Source: Conus ventricosus
Lineage: Eukaryota > Mollusca > Gastropoda > Neogastropoda > Conidae
Direction: 5' to 3'
Length of the DNA stretch: 64,000 nucleotides
Assembly: GCA_018398815.1 (NCBI GenBank)
Contig: CM031601.1
Span: 35,218,312 to 35,282,311 of the forward strand
This document shows positions 35,661 to 47,449 of this stretch, one piece after another; the first letter of the stretch is position 1; the number at the start of each line of letters is the position of its first letter. The notes beneath the pieces are model-generated. The model did no database searches. It was not told the origin of the DNA and saw only the letters and a list, made by a program, of their open reading frames with translations. The position numbers and the translations under genes are program-made.

Positions 35661-36600
35661 ATGTCAAAAAAAATTTTGGCTCGATTTTTTTCCCCGTATA
35701 GAAAGCTGAAAAAACCCCCTTGGGCGTGAAGGGAAATAAACGGAATATTTTTGTTCCAAATAATCCATCTACTATTGATGCAGATCAAATTCTTCTGTAA
35801 AATTTTTCCCAGACTTCGGGAGCGGATGAATTGTTTGTGCCGGGCTTTTGCGCGCTTATTTTAAAAAATAGAGCTGGGATTAAACAACAGCCCCAAAAAC
35901 GGGACAGTTTTTTCCCAGAATCTGGGACGGGCAATCGTTAAAAAAATTTTCTAAAAAACTTAAGGGGAAAGAAATTTTTTCTTTACACAAGGCAGACAAA
36001 ATTTTTAACCAAATTCTGATCTAGGGAAAAAACCGGGGGAATTAAAGGGTGATCTTGCGTTTTAAAGGAATTGAAAATGATATTGGACTAAAAACAGAAT
36101 AGACGCCGAGATGCAAAAGACAACAAAAGCTTGTAGCCGAAAAGTTTGCGTATGGAAATCGCTTTTTTTTTTCCCTTAGTTTTTGGGTTTGTTAAAAGGC
36201 ATGCCCCATACTTTAAAGGAGCTTTTAAAAAACAGTTTTGGTTCTTTATAAACCCAAACCTTTTAAATGAATAAAAAACTGTTATCAGATCACAGACACC
36301 GAAGCAAATTTCAGCATTTCTGAAAATTCGTTAGAGTTTGACGTTGTTAAAACCCCTTTAATTAGCAAGGTGATTGGGCACCAATAGGGAGTCAAAAATT
36401 GTAAAAATTACGAAAGGTGATTCACCCATACAACAAAAAAAATCCTAAAAGCAGGGCGGGACACTATAGGGAAATTTTATTTTTTTGTGTTGCAGGCAAG
36501 ATCGCTTAAAGGTATTTTTTTCCCTGTGCGAAGATGAAAAACCGAAAAAAAAGAGAAAGGGTTAAAATTTTTTTTAAAATCCAAAAAAACAAAATTTACA
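35661..36600 (+). pseudogene. hexon-like major capsid protein gene, corrupted copy
   Basis: An ATG at 35661 corresponds to the copy B start at 53229. The N-terminal part reads GVKG and then a NPSTIDADQIL segment, followed by an ELFVPG segment, both aligned with copy B. Around 36300-36350 the run NSLEFDVV matches the LEFDVV region of copy B. The gene is interrupted many times in poor consensus. The family forms the double jelly-roll capsid shell of Polinton-like viruses. Confidence 0.6.
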
Positions 36601-37234
36601 ATGTTGATTGAGGGGTCCAAACCCAAATCTACCTAGGGTTTTAAACCTTATCAGCTTTTGATAAAATAAAAAAAAGGTTTGGGGGGGGAAAGGGTTGAAA
36701 GAAATCCAAAAGTTGACCTTTTTTGTCAAAAAAATTTAACTTCAAAATGTTGGGGGGCCCCCCTTTTTTTTTTTAAATTTAACAACAAATACGGTTTAGG
36801 GAAATTGACCAAAGGGTCAACAGAGGAAAATCAGTTGCAGGAAAGGGGGGAAAGAGCCTGTGAGAACTTAAAAATAAACTTTCAAATTTGATAAAAAAGG
36901 GAAAAAAAGCCGATAAACCCTTAATGTAATTTTTTTTTATTATAGATCCCGCAGTGAAAATTAAAAAAAAAAATTTAAAAAGATGAAATTATACAAAAAT
37001 TATTTTTTTTTTTAAAAAAACATGTCTGTTCATTTTTAAACCAAATGTCCCTTCGCGCCGCCAAAAGAAGAGATAGCAGGAAAATTTTTGCTGTTATAAA
37101 AAACCCCTAAAGAAAAAAACCCTTTTAGATTAAAAAACTTACGCAAATCAGAAAAGTCAAGAGAAAGCCCCTTTCAAAATAACCCAAAAACCCAAACAAA
37201 GGAAATTTTCTCCTTTTAAATTGCTGAAAACCAT

Positions 37235-37915
37235 ATGTTAATAGGGAAGCAACGACTATAAGTGCTCTATCAGCAGGAAAGGGGGTGTTGGTCTTAGCGG
37301 GGGCAAAGGGGGCACCCCCCTTTTTACCTCAAAGGAGGTTTGTCTTTACTCTCGGCCTGGTTCTTTACCTTTAGGTCCCTGCTAGAAAAAAAATAAAAAC
37401 AAAACCCCAAAAAGCACAACCCTAGGTTCAAAAAAATTTAACGGCAAAAACTTAGTTCTTTTTAAAACTAAACAATAAATAAAGCGTTGTTGACTCAAAC
37501 ATCAGGGTAAAGAATTTAACTTTTTACGGGCCCCGATTTTGATAAATAAAAAGGGGACAAAAGTTTGTTCTTCAAAAAAAAGGCGGTGAAAAATTTTTTT
37601 CTAAAAACAGCCCCCCCCGAGCAGAAAAAAAAAAGGAATGCTTAAAAAAAGTAAACGAGCCCCTTTAAAAACTTGTTTAAAACACTCACTTTAAAAACCC
37701 CCAAAAGGTTTTTTATCCTTTTTTTTAAATGACCCCAAGGGGCAAAAAGACCTTTGAATTGGGGGTTCTGATTAAGTATTTTTTTTTAATTTAAAAAAAA
37801 TTTTTTGGGCTTAAAAAAAAGGGACAGCATGGTTTTAAGATTTATGAAGGACAAAAACGAATTGTTTGAAGGAATGCTCGAGAAAAAAAAAAAAAGGGGC
37901 CCGGTTTATAAAGAG
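37235..37915 (+). pseudogene. packaging ATPase, corrupted copy in collinear position
   Basis: A P-loop-like LVLAGAKGAPP stretch lies at about 37290, and LRFMKDKNELFEGMLEKK at about 37833-37890 resembles the C-terminal part of the ATPase at 30.2 kb. The place after the hexon gene equals copy B (54.5-55.06 kb). Identification rests on these two islands plus collinearity. Confidence 0.5.
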
Positions 37916-38149
37916 CACTGAATTTTATTGTTTTTAAATTTCTTTGACCAACAAACGTACACAAGTGTTGTTCATGCTATTTCTCAATTTCCCAAGTAAA
38001 TAACAATAGACCCCCCCGGGTTTAAAAGTAATGTTAGCTTTTTTAATCGAAAATGTAACAATAAATGAAGAAAATTTTGAAGTCGGGGGGTCTGGGACAA
38101 AACAACAGACAATTCTTTTCAAAACGATTTTAAACCCCCGGTTTGGGGC

Positions 38150-41100
38150 AAGAACTGTTTGCCCATTTTAACGTGCTGCGGGAAGAAGCCAAAATGAGGG
38201 GCTCGGGTTTGGTGGGGCGAATTTTTGGGAGTTTAGATTAAAACGGGGTTTGATGCCCGTTTTGGGGCCAAGGCTTACTTCCGCAAACCCCGGGGAGTTT
38301 TTTTAAAGAGAGCATTTTTAAACAAAAAAAAAATTCAGACAAAAAAGGGTTTCATGTGGGGGTTTTTGCAAGGTGCATCATGTCCGCGAACACGCAGAAA
38401 AAAGTGACTAACTATCGGCAATACGCCAAAGATTTTAACTTCAAGGGAATACCCTTTCCTTTTAAGTGTGGGGCCCAAATTGATCAGTTTGAAAAAACAA
38501 AACAACCCAATAACTGTTAATGTATAACGGGGAAATGGGGAAAAACCAAATTTGGGGGCCAATTAAAGTGTCCAAAAACCCAGTCCAACAATAGGCGAAC
38601 CAGCCAAAAGTCATGGGGAAACTTACTCCTAATGTTTTCGCCAGAAGGGTTCCCCATTAACATTGATACGCAAATGAGAGTTTTTTTTTCGCATACTTTT
38701 TAAAGCATGAACATAAACAAAAATTTTGTAGAAAATGTTTTAACAAAAATGCCCCTCTGTTCAAGCCGCAAGCGGGGGCATAAGAAACATTGTATCGGCC
38801 CAGTTTACTGAATAAGAACTAACTACGCCCCCCCCCCCCGGACTAAAGTTTTTTAAGAAATGGGGAAAAAAGGCTGCAACATTCCCCAATGGGTTTTTAA
38901 AAGCAGTTTGAAACACCCTTGTTCCTTAGAAGGGGCCCGCGCCCCAAAAACTTTTGAAAAACAGTCTTAAGAGTAATCATCAAATTTGGGTTCCCTTTTT
39001 CTTTATTGTTGTCCCCGGTCGGATGGCGTTTTTATTCAGGGCCAGAAATTTTTATAGAGGACCTAATGCTGCAAAAAACTTTTAGAACGCTTTCAGCAAA
39101 ATGCCAATTTACTTTCTAATAAACTAAACCCTTTCTGAAAAACATAAAGGCACCTGAAGACCCAAAAACAGTAGGGCCACCCACATTGTTGGATTTTGGT
39201 TTTAAAACAAAAACCCAAAAGTTTTAAACCCCACAGTAAGGACCATGAAACACAAATTTGCGGGAAAATTTTAGAGGAGGGGGGGCGCATAAAAAAAGGG
39301 AATCTTCAAATAAAATTTTATCCAAAGAATGGGGAAACTGCCCATCTTCTTAAAAACTTTTCCCAGGTTACGACTCTCAACTTATAATGAAAGCAGTAAC
39401 GTGCTTTTTTTGGGGTCATCATTGCACAGTTTATCAAAAAGTAATGTGCTTTAATCTAAAAAACATGTCTTTTTATTTACTTTTAAAGGGAACACTGATG
39501 GGCTCAATTTGAGGCACTGGTATGTCCCTTTAAAATCCGCCCCAATAACGGGAAAAAAATTTTTACTCAACTCTTTTTTAAAAGGGTTTTTAAACCCTTA
39601 TGAAAACAAAGAACAGTGGGGAAAAGGGTTTTACGAAGACACACTTCCCAAACCCCAAAGGCGCCCTTTTTTTAGTCTTAGAGGGAAAAGGGCTTTATGA
39701 TTCCCATTACCAAACAAGCTCAAGATGGGTGAAAAATTAAAAGTGTTTAAAAAAAAGGGGACAACATATTCTTCTTGAGGCAGAGGGAGTTTGTTGGGGA
39801 CGTTTTTTGAAAAATTTTAGAAAGACCTGCATGAAACATTAAAAGCTTGATTCCCCGCGCATTAAAATTTTTGCGCCCGGGAAGAGTTTTGGGGCGCCTT
39901 TTCTTAAAATTTTTCTGGGGGTTTCAAAATTTAATTTTTTGTCGACCCACCCAAAAGATTTAGGGGATTGAAAACGGAATTTGGGGGAGGAAATTTGTTT
40001 GGCGTCGCATCATTACCCGTAAAGCAAACAACAAATACTTGGAAAGCCCATGATCCGAGTAAAAGGGCTAACATCTCATGTTTTAGATGCAAACAATCTG
40101 TATGGTTGGGGAAAGGCAAATCACTTCCATTTTCGTAAATTTAAAATTACACGGTAACGAATAAAATTCAAAAGGGGATTAAAGTGGGGTTTGGGGAGTT
40201 TTTAAAGCCTTTCAACAGCGTGGGGTTTTATTCTAGGAAAATTGACTTAGAATAAACCCCATGAACTCCAAAGACCTCATTTAAGGGGCTATTTCCTTTT
40301 GCAGCAAAAGTTTTAAAGATGGATCCAAGAAACCAAACCCAAAATTTTGCCTAATCTTCGGGCAAAAAAAAAAAATGTCTGTCATTTTAAACTTTTTCAA
40401 TTTTTTTTTTAAGGAAAGGGGTTTTAAAATTTACAGCAGTTCATCGTATAAAATTCTTTTTTATTTAAGGAAAAAGTTCATGAAACCATACATCATAAGA
40501 ACACTGACTTAAAAAACTTTAAAAAAACGTTTCTTCAGAAAAAAACTTTTTTTAAATTGATGAAAAACAGCCCGTTTTGGAAAGGGCTATTAAATCCGCA
40601 CAAGCGCAAAGATGCAGATTGGTCACCAGAGAGAAAGAAGCATTAACTGACTTCAAAACCTAATTTTCGGGGCTTTTAGAAGAAATTTTATGATCAGCTT
40701 TTTGGGATAATTATGAAGAAAAAAGAAAGTCCAAAATTTGACAAACCTGTATTTATTGGGGTTTTCTGTTTTAAAAATTTTTCAAAGCTTTTGATGTTAG
40801 AAATTTTTTTATGACTACTTTTTGCCCTCTATCCCGGTCCCAAGTACTTTTTCACGTTTCAGTTTGTTTTGTTATAATTTCCCTACTGGGAAAAAAAAAA
40901 ATTTTAAAAAACATGGGAAATCGAAGTGGCCCAAAGGAGGAGTGGAAAGGGACACACGTCCGATTTTCCCTAAAAGATTCGCCCTTTTCATTCAAAATTT
41001 CTAACAAGAAGGTTTTAGGAAAGATAAAGGGGGGAATTATCTGGAAAGGTGTCAAGGGTATGTTGGGGGTTAAAGGTTTAAAAAAGTAAAGTATTTCGAG

Positions 41101-41370
41101 CCGGAGGGGGTTTATTAAGAAAAACAAAGGGGAAAATCTCGCAAGGTTTTGCAGTAAACATATCCCATGACAAAATAAAAAGAAAAGGGATTTTTTGGTA
41201 ATAAGACTTTTCATCTTTACAACGTTAAAACTACATTAATCTCATTTAGATCAACCCCAAATTTTTGAAAAACAAAAAAGTCGTTTGATAGGGAAAAAAC
41301 AAAAAAACGGGTGTTTGTTAATCCCGAGTTTTTTATATGGGATTGGGCACTTTGGGGAAAAACCCTAAAT
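38150..41370 (+). pseudogene. protein-primed family B DNA polymerase, corrupted copy
   Basis: Islands match the copy B polymerase in order: the N-terminal GSGW region (38185 versus 60585), the NYRQYAKDFNFKGIPFP region (38405), CAAACAATCTGTATGG (40091 versus 62390) for the palm motif, a YDYF segment at 40809, and the C-terminal KTTLISF region near 41230 with VNPEF at 41310. About 3.2 kb agrees with the gene in copy B. Homopolymer swelling prevents judging intactness. Confidence 0.65.
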
Positions 41371-42059
41371 TAATTAAAGCGGAACTGTTCGGCGGGTTTT
41401 TTCTTTAGTTATTTTTTCACAAAAAAAACTTTTTAGGGGCTGGGTTTTTTGTTGTGGGCGGGTTTTCGTAAATTTTTTCACGGGGGGGGTTCATTTTTTA
41501 CAAATTTTTTTTATTTCATATGGAACAACACCCAAACTTGGGTCTTTCCCTGATGCGGTGCCCTTCTCTTCCCCCCGGGAAATAAAAAGGGCCTTACTTT
41601 TAAACCAAAAGGTAATAGTTTGCCCGGTTTAAGACTCTCCTTCAGCAAATTTTTTGGGTTTTTTTTTTGTTTTTTTGTACTGGGTTTTTGCCCTTTTAAA
41701 ATTTTTCATTATTCATTGCGCGCAAAACGAGGGCAATCTTTTAACCCTTCTGGTTGCGAGAATTGTCAATTTTGCTCTCTGTGATATGGTAGGAAAAAAG
41801 TCTTCAGATAACTGTTTGTTTTAAAAGGTTTTAACAAAAGCCTGTGATTTGTTTAACTCCCCGGGAAAGCCTTTTTTTAAATAGTAACTCTATGTTTTAA
41901 CAATAATTGATTCACTTGGGGGGGGTTTTAAAATTTTTTTCCATCTCGAAATTTAATCATGCGGGATAAGTTAGGGGCCTCGTTGGTATCCCCGTTTTAT
42001 AGCGACGCCAAAAGCAAAGCACTCTTTTGTGGTTTAAGGTTTGAATTTTTTGTAATTTT

Positions 42060-42560
42060 AACCATGTCAATACTGTAAGTGCGACTTTAAAAATTTTTCG
42101 TCCCAAACCTTCAGAGGGTAAAAAAGGATCCATTTGGGGGGGTTCGTTTTGAGTTGTTTTTCAAAGTGTGGTTCTGTAATTTGTTTAGGCGCGGTAAATA
42201 AATTTGCCAAAACGCTTGTTTAGATAAACCCTTTTTTTTGCTGTTTTTTTCATAACAAAGCTGCCTTGGTTTGCTTTTTAAAATTTCTGTGATGCCCTTC
42301 CAATTTCCTTTGGGGGGCCAAAAAAATAGATTTTGGGGGCATTTTTTATTCAAACCCAAAATTTGGGGAACAAAATACACGACGGTCATACCAACCCACC
42401 CAAAAACCCGAAATTTTTTGCATCTTTTTTTTTTCTGTGGTTGTTAAAAAAACATGAAATTTTTGGGGGGGGCCCAAAGTTTTGGACCCCGGTTTGCCTG
42501 TTACTAGTAAAATTGTTTTATTTTCTTTTATCAAAATCTTTAAAATTTTAAGCTGCATGG
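42060..42560 (-). pseudogene. P-loop ATPase-like gene, minus strand, corrupted
   Basis: The minus-strand frame starts MQLKILKILIKENKTILLVT with a P-loop-like VTGKPGSKT, and further pieces include KKKGLSKQAF and a HFEKQLKT segment. These have the same order as Walker A, the KKR...LSKLAF segment and the REQLKTV region of the packaging ATPase. It would be a further copy, downstream of the polymerase and opposite to the collinear one. Moderate certainty because of the consensus quality. Confidence 0.4.
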
Positions 42561-42569
42561 CCCCCCGTC

Positions 42570-44420
42570 TTTTTGGGTGGGCATTAATAAAAATAACTGC
42601 TCAAGTCTCTGCCCCTTTTATAGGCGTCTTGTGCAGCTGCTAGTTCCCCCCCTAGCTTTGTTTTTGGGCTTTTTCTTCCCATCTTCCCCCGTTTTCTAAA
42701 AAGCAAAATTTTTGCCCCTAAAAGCAAGCCATTACCACAGCGCCCCTATCATTATTTCGAGTGAACCATTTTTTTTTAAATGTATTTTTTTTTTTACTAT
42801 TTATATTTTCTGGGGAAATTAAATTTCCCTTTCTTGACTAGAAAAAACTTTTCCCTAAAAAAAAGCTGCAATGATAGCAATCAGTTTTGGGTGATCCCCA
42901 AAAATTGTTTTCCAAGATCGCTGGTTTAATTTTAACAGGCTTTTACCAACATTGAGTTTTCCAAAAACTTATCCTCCAATAACAGGAAAAAGGGGAACCC
43001 GGGTTGGGAACGTTTTTTTTTGGGGCCATTTTTATTTAAAAAAAAAATAATTTTAATTTTTAAAAAACATGAAAAGTGATGATCTCCTACAGCTAAAGGC
43101 ACCTAAACCTTCCTGAACTTTTGAAAGACCAAGTTGTTATCAAGCTATTATGGCCCCCAAAAAAGGGGAGGCCCGTATTCCCTTTTCAGCATGTGGGGGG
43201 AAAAAAAACAGTTCCCCGGAACTGAAATTTGCATTGAACGATTCAACAGTGTTTGCCACAAGAATTTTTAAAATATCATAACGGTAGAAGCGCAGCTGGG
43301 GTTAGAATGGGGAAAAGTGTGGGGCAAAAAGGTTTTTTAGGGTTTTTACAAATAAAACTAGTCAGTAGATTTGCTCCCCTTGTTCTGAAAAAGATCTTCG
43401 TATGATTTAAATCAAATTCCCTTTTTAAAAAAATCATTTTGAGTCTCTAGGGTTTTTTTTTTACAAGGAAATTTTAAAAATTGTTATCGCCAGCGATCAT
43501 GGGATTAATAACTTTTAATATTTAGATTTTTTTTTCCCTTTTAAAAAAGAACGAGCTAGAAAATCATCAGAACCAAAAAACACTTTAATCAGGTGGAGAA
43601 AGTAACCAACGGGAAAAACAGCAAAGGGGAAAAAGTGAATCAGGTGGAGACCATTAAAAAAACCCGGGGTGTTGAAAACAGGAAAAAAATTAGCAAGTGG
43701 AACAACAAAAAAAATTAATGTTCAGAAAATGAATCATCCGGGAAAAAATAACGCCGCCAAAGCCAGAAAAAGTTGATTCAATCCGCTTTTAAAAATCCAA
43801 AGTGATACAAGGGCCCCAAAGTCTTCATGGGAAAATTTAACTTTAAAAATTTTGCCAATTTTTTTCGCCATTGCTGCTGTTGGGGGAGTTAAATTTCGGC
43901 TATAAAATAAAAAAACCCATGGCAACAAAAAAAAAGCAAACAAAAAAATCTGAACCCTTAAATCAGAAAAGACAACTGCACGCCAAAGCCAATATCAAAG
44001 CTCATTTTGGGTCCAATTTTTAATGGAATAAAAATTTTAAATTTTTAATTTAAAAAAAAATCATGGGGTATTATAAAAAAGAAAAAGTCCAAAAAATAAA
44101 AAACATGGAGTTTTTTAAAAGAAAATTTCCATAGACCAGAATTGTAATTTAAAAGGGTTTTTTCGGTTTAAAAACTTTATTTAAAATTAAGCAGAGAACC
44201 TAAACAAGACTCCTCAACGATGAGGTTTTTAGGCGTGGGGTGTAAAAAAATTTTTAGACATCTACTATTTAAAAAAAAAAAACTAGATTGTATTTTTTTG
44301 AAAATTTTAAGAACTTGGTTGTATTAAAGGTTTACTTTTGTTATGATTTGAGGTGACTTAATCAAGAACTTTTAAACAAGAACTTTTTAAAAACTTTTAA
44401 TAATTTGGGGGTGACTTTTT
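42570..44420. other. corrupted sequence with possible small genes
   Basis: A plus-strand frame from about 43070 (MKSDDLLQLKAPKPS) continues in pieces to about 43270, and a minus-strand frame at 43734-43943 is hydrophobic at its start. Neither is recognised. AAGAACTT-rich repeats at 44330-44410 recall the tandem AACTTAAGAACC repeats at 63.6 kb after the copy B polymerase. Confidence 0.35.
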
Positions 44421-44519
44421 GGCCAAAATTGAGAATGGGGTTAAGTAAGAAATTTTAGGATGATTAGAAGTGACTTTTGGGGGAACTTCAGTTAAAAACT
44501 TGTGGATGACTTTTAGTTT

Positions 44520-44665
44520 TGCATGGTGGGGGGGGGGTGGGGGGGCGTGGTGCGTGGGGGTGGGGGTGGGGGGGGTGCATGCTGGGGTAGGAACCCAAAA
44601 AACAAAAAAACAAAAACACAATAGACAGTCCCGGGGTGGGGGGGGGGGGACGTGCGTGCGTGGGG
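44520..44665. repeat. G-rich quadruplex-prone tracts
   Basis: Dense runs of four to ten G with short spacers at 44525-44580 and 44635-44665, plus strand. In this part G runs may be swollen by consensus error. Confidence 0.6.
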
Positions 44666-44779
44666 TAGGACAAAACACCCCAAACACCAACAAACAAAAA
44701 AAAAGTGAAACTATAGGGCCCCCTTCTTGCTTTTTTTTATAAAAAGGCTTTTTGGTCTTGCCCCAAAACCCCAATCAAA

Positions 44780-45170
44780 TAGGCCGTGATCATATGTGAT
44801 TTACTTGGCCCCCAAAATTTTTTCCGCTGGCTTTGCGGTGCTGCCGCGCCCTTTTCAGGGCAAGTGATCAAATTTGATCACTTTGGCCCATTTTTCGGTG
44901 TCCGTGGACGTCTTAGCGCAGGGTGGGCGCTTTGCCCGGTTCAAGTGATCCATTGTTTACTTGGCCTTTGGTTTTTCTGTGCTCCCCCTTTTCTCAAACC
45001 CGGCTTTCAAAATGGGTTTTGGCGAGTTTCAGCAGTAATTTTCCGTAGCCCCAAACTTTTATGGCGGCTCAAAACGCCAAGTAGTTACATCCGTCATTTT
45101 AAAATTTTTTATCATTTTTTAAAGAAGATAGTGCAAACCACAAAAACTTCTCCTCTCCATACTGGTAGAT
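44780..45170. other. GC-richer sequence with GTGATC palindromes
   Basis: Contains CAAGTGATCAAATTTGATCA (44860) and related GATCATATGTGATTTACTTGG and CAAGTGATCCATTGTTTAC motifs, suggesting an inverted-repeat element. The plus frame here is open for 136 codons without recognisable features. Confidence 0.35.
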
Positions 45171-45554
45171 GTCTAAGGTCTGCCAACCCCATCTAGTTTG
45201 TTTGCCAGAACATTTGAAAATTTGTTTTTTCCCGGTTTCATAAGCCTAATTTAAAGGTTTTGGGGTTTGCTACAAAAGTTCATTTATACTGATTCCTAGC
45301 TTATGAAATTTTTGGATAGTTTTTAAAAACATAATTTAAATCTGAATAATTTTTTAGCCCTTAAAAGAAACAGACATGCCCACCTGCGCCTCAAGAAATG
45401 AACGCCAAAGTTTGATGCTTTTTTTCTCTTTTTAAACATGGCTTTACTGTCTCCCAAACCGCGCCCAACAACAACGCGTGATGAAAATTTTTTTGCTTTT
45501 TATTTTTTTTTTATTTAACAAAGCGCCCCTTTTTAAAAAAGAAGGGATCTCCTT

Positions 45555-45842
45555 TTAACAGTTAAAACTTAAAAATAATTGGCCCCATCTTGTTCGGTAA
45601 TGTTTTTCATTTCCTTTAACCAACAAACCTTGAAGATAGTCGTTAATTTTTCCCAAAACAGTCAGTTTACTTTTTTCTTTTTTTTCCCCCCCTCTAGGGA
45701 AAACAATCTTCTTTTCGGTTTCGGCGGGGAAAATAAAATGCTTCACCTGATTTTTTTTTTGAAAATACTCTAAAGCAGTTAAAGTAAAACTTTTGATCTT
45801 TTTAATAGCACAATTCCCGTTCCTCAAAAACCCGCTCGCCAT
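45555..45842 (-). CDS. small element protein, unrecognised
   Basis: A 95-codon minus-strand frame begins MASGFLRNGNCAIKKIKSFT and includes KINDYLQGLLVKGNEKHY. The second, more damaged copy at 46735-46925 starts MAKTLLRTG. It is basic and without signal or membrane segment. The location near the right end of element A suggests an accessory gene. The corrupted sequence leaves the true length uncertain. Confidence 0.35.
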   Translation of the reverse strand: MASGFLRNGNCAIKKIKSFTLTALEYFQKKNQVKHFIFPAETEKKIVFPRGGEKKEKSKLTVLGKINDYLQGLLVKGNEKHYRTRWGQLFLSFNC

Positions 45843-46069
45843 TTTTGTTTAAAACCCCCAAGCCCAATAACAGCGCCCAAAAAAAACCCCCTACCGTCCC
45901 GGCAGTCATAGAAGAATGATGAAAAACCCCCGTTTGGGGACTTTGTCATGTAGCGCTTTTGAAAAATGTGAAAAATAATTTCAATGCAGCGGCCCAGCGG
46001 GGGGAGTGGGGGGGGGGAAGAGGGGGAGCAAATATTGAAATTTTTTAAACCCCTCAGTTTTCCAGCAGG

Positions 46070-46190
46070 TGGAGGCGCGCGCGCGCGCGTGTTTTTGATG
46101 TCTGTCTGTGCCCCTGTGGGTGTGTGTGTGGTGTTTGTGTGTGTGGCATGACTCCCCTCTGTTGTCTGTCTGTCTGTCTCTTCTCATAAG
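46070..46190. repeat. (GC)n, (TG)n and (CTGT)n tracts
   Basis: Short GC and TG dinucleotide tracts and a CTGT tract within element A, between the two duplicate halves. Confidence 0.8.
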
Positions 46191-47403
46191 GCGGGGTGCT
46201 GCTAAAAACCCCATCTAGTTTGTTTGCCAAACATTTTAAAAAATTTGCCCTTCAGGTTTCAAAGGGCACACTTGAAGGCAGGGGGAACTTTGGGTTTAAA
46301 ATTTGAAAAAATGAAAAGTATAAAAATCTTAAAAAAACCCCATCAGCCTGCCCCAAAGAACACGAAACGTAGTTAACAATCAATCAATTTTGTTTCAAAA
46401 TTAAAAAACAATACAACCCCGGGGGTAAAGACACCCCGGCGCGCTGTCAAACTGAAATGAAAAAAACCCCCCTTTACCCCCACCCCTCCCTGGCAAGCCC
46501 AGTTTTCTCGCTTTTTTGATTTTTTTGGGTCGCTTGCCGGCGTTTTGAAAAGAAGGTTTTGCGCGTCTCGTAGCCCTAAAATTTAAGGGGGTTTTTGGCC
46601 CCCGTGTCAGCCTATCTGTTTCCCAAATTTGTTTTTAGGTTTGAAAATTGTCAGAAAAGGGGGGGTTTTGGGGGGTTTTTATGTTAAAAAAAAAATTAAA
46701 AAATTTTAATAAAAGTCAAACAGTATTAAAACTAGCTAAACTTTTTCATTTTTCCCTTTAACCAACAAATTTAAGATTTGCCTTCCTTTCCAAAAAAAAT
46801 TTTGTTTTACTTTTTTCGTTTTCTAAAAAAAAAATTCTCCCGGTTTTTTCAAAAAGCGTTAAAGTAAAAATTTTGGCCCCCCAATAACAAACCTGTTCTT
46901 AGTAACGTTTTAGCCATTTTTAAAAAAACCAAGAAAAAACATTTGGCACAACAGGCGCAGTCAAAACACACGCCTTCTTGATGGGGGCTCAAAACAAAAA
47001 ATGTAGCCCCGTTTTGGGCGCGTGACCGCCGCGGGGTTGGGTTTTTTCAACCCTGGCAATCTCGAATTTCCCGATGCAATGTGTGTAAACCGCCAAAGTT
47101 GTTTTTCGTTAAACAGCAAGGCAGGTGGGAAAGGGCCCCGGGCCGTAAATTTAAATGATCAGTTTTAGCCCAGGTACAAAGTTGGGTGGGGGGAAATTTG
47201 TCGAAAAGTGTGCGGAATTTTTTTTTGATTTAATTGAGAGAAAAGAGTGATGGGGGTGTCTGTCTGTCTGGCCCCCCCTCTCTGTCTGTCTGTCTGTCTC
47301 TTCTGTTCCCCCTTCTCTGTCTGTCTGCCGGTGTTCTCTCTCTCTCTCTTTTCCCCCACGGAAAAGGCTGCTTTTAAAGGGCCCCTTTTCCCAAAAAAAT
47401 CGG

Positions 47404-47449
47404 TTTGGGGGGTGAAAAAATGGCTTAGAGTCGGCCTTTTTTGTTCTCT
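47404..47449 (-). repeat. right terminal inverted repeat of element A
   Basis: Corrupted complement of the left end: a GGGGTGA-like loop, then TGGC, TAGAGTCGGC and GTTCTCT in the right order. It is followed by TTGGGG, the right target duplication (47450-47455). Confidence 0.65.

Larger units (their letters stand above)
45180..47000. repeat. tandem duplication of about 1.05-1.15 kb
   Basis: CCCCATCTAGTTTGTTTGCC occurs at 45187 and 46210. The minus-strand gene region at 45555-45842 is repeated at about 46735-46925, with matching islands such as TTTAACCAACAAA and GTTAAAGTAAAA. Confidence 0.65.
30097..47449. mobile_element. Polinton/adintovirus-like element, copy A
   Basis: About 17.35 kb bounded by inverted ends. 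The left end starts AGAGAACAGGAATATGCCGA at 30097; the right end at about 47404-47449 is a corrupted complement with TAGAGTCGGC and GTTCTCT. Flanks show a 6-bp duplication (GTGGGG left, TTGGGG right), and the split host repeat R1 is present unsplit at 48.2 kb. Six-base duplications are typical of Polintons. Contents recognised: packaging ATPase copies, a hexon-like capsid gene, family B DNA polymerase, and transmembrane and coiled-coil genes. No integrase or cysteine protease was found. Most of the interior is consensus-corrupted, so gene breaks cannot be judged. Confidence 0.8.

Noticed and set aside
41400..44400. Possible integrase gene expected in a Polinton
   Set aside because: I looked for DDE-type integrase and chromodomain motifs here and elsewhere in both copies and could not see any; the sequence is too corrupted to call presence or absence.
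44397..45196. Frames of 125-136 codons in the G-rich part of element A
   Set aside because: Pro/Gly-rich translations of swollen homopolymers; no family features.
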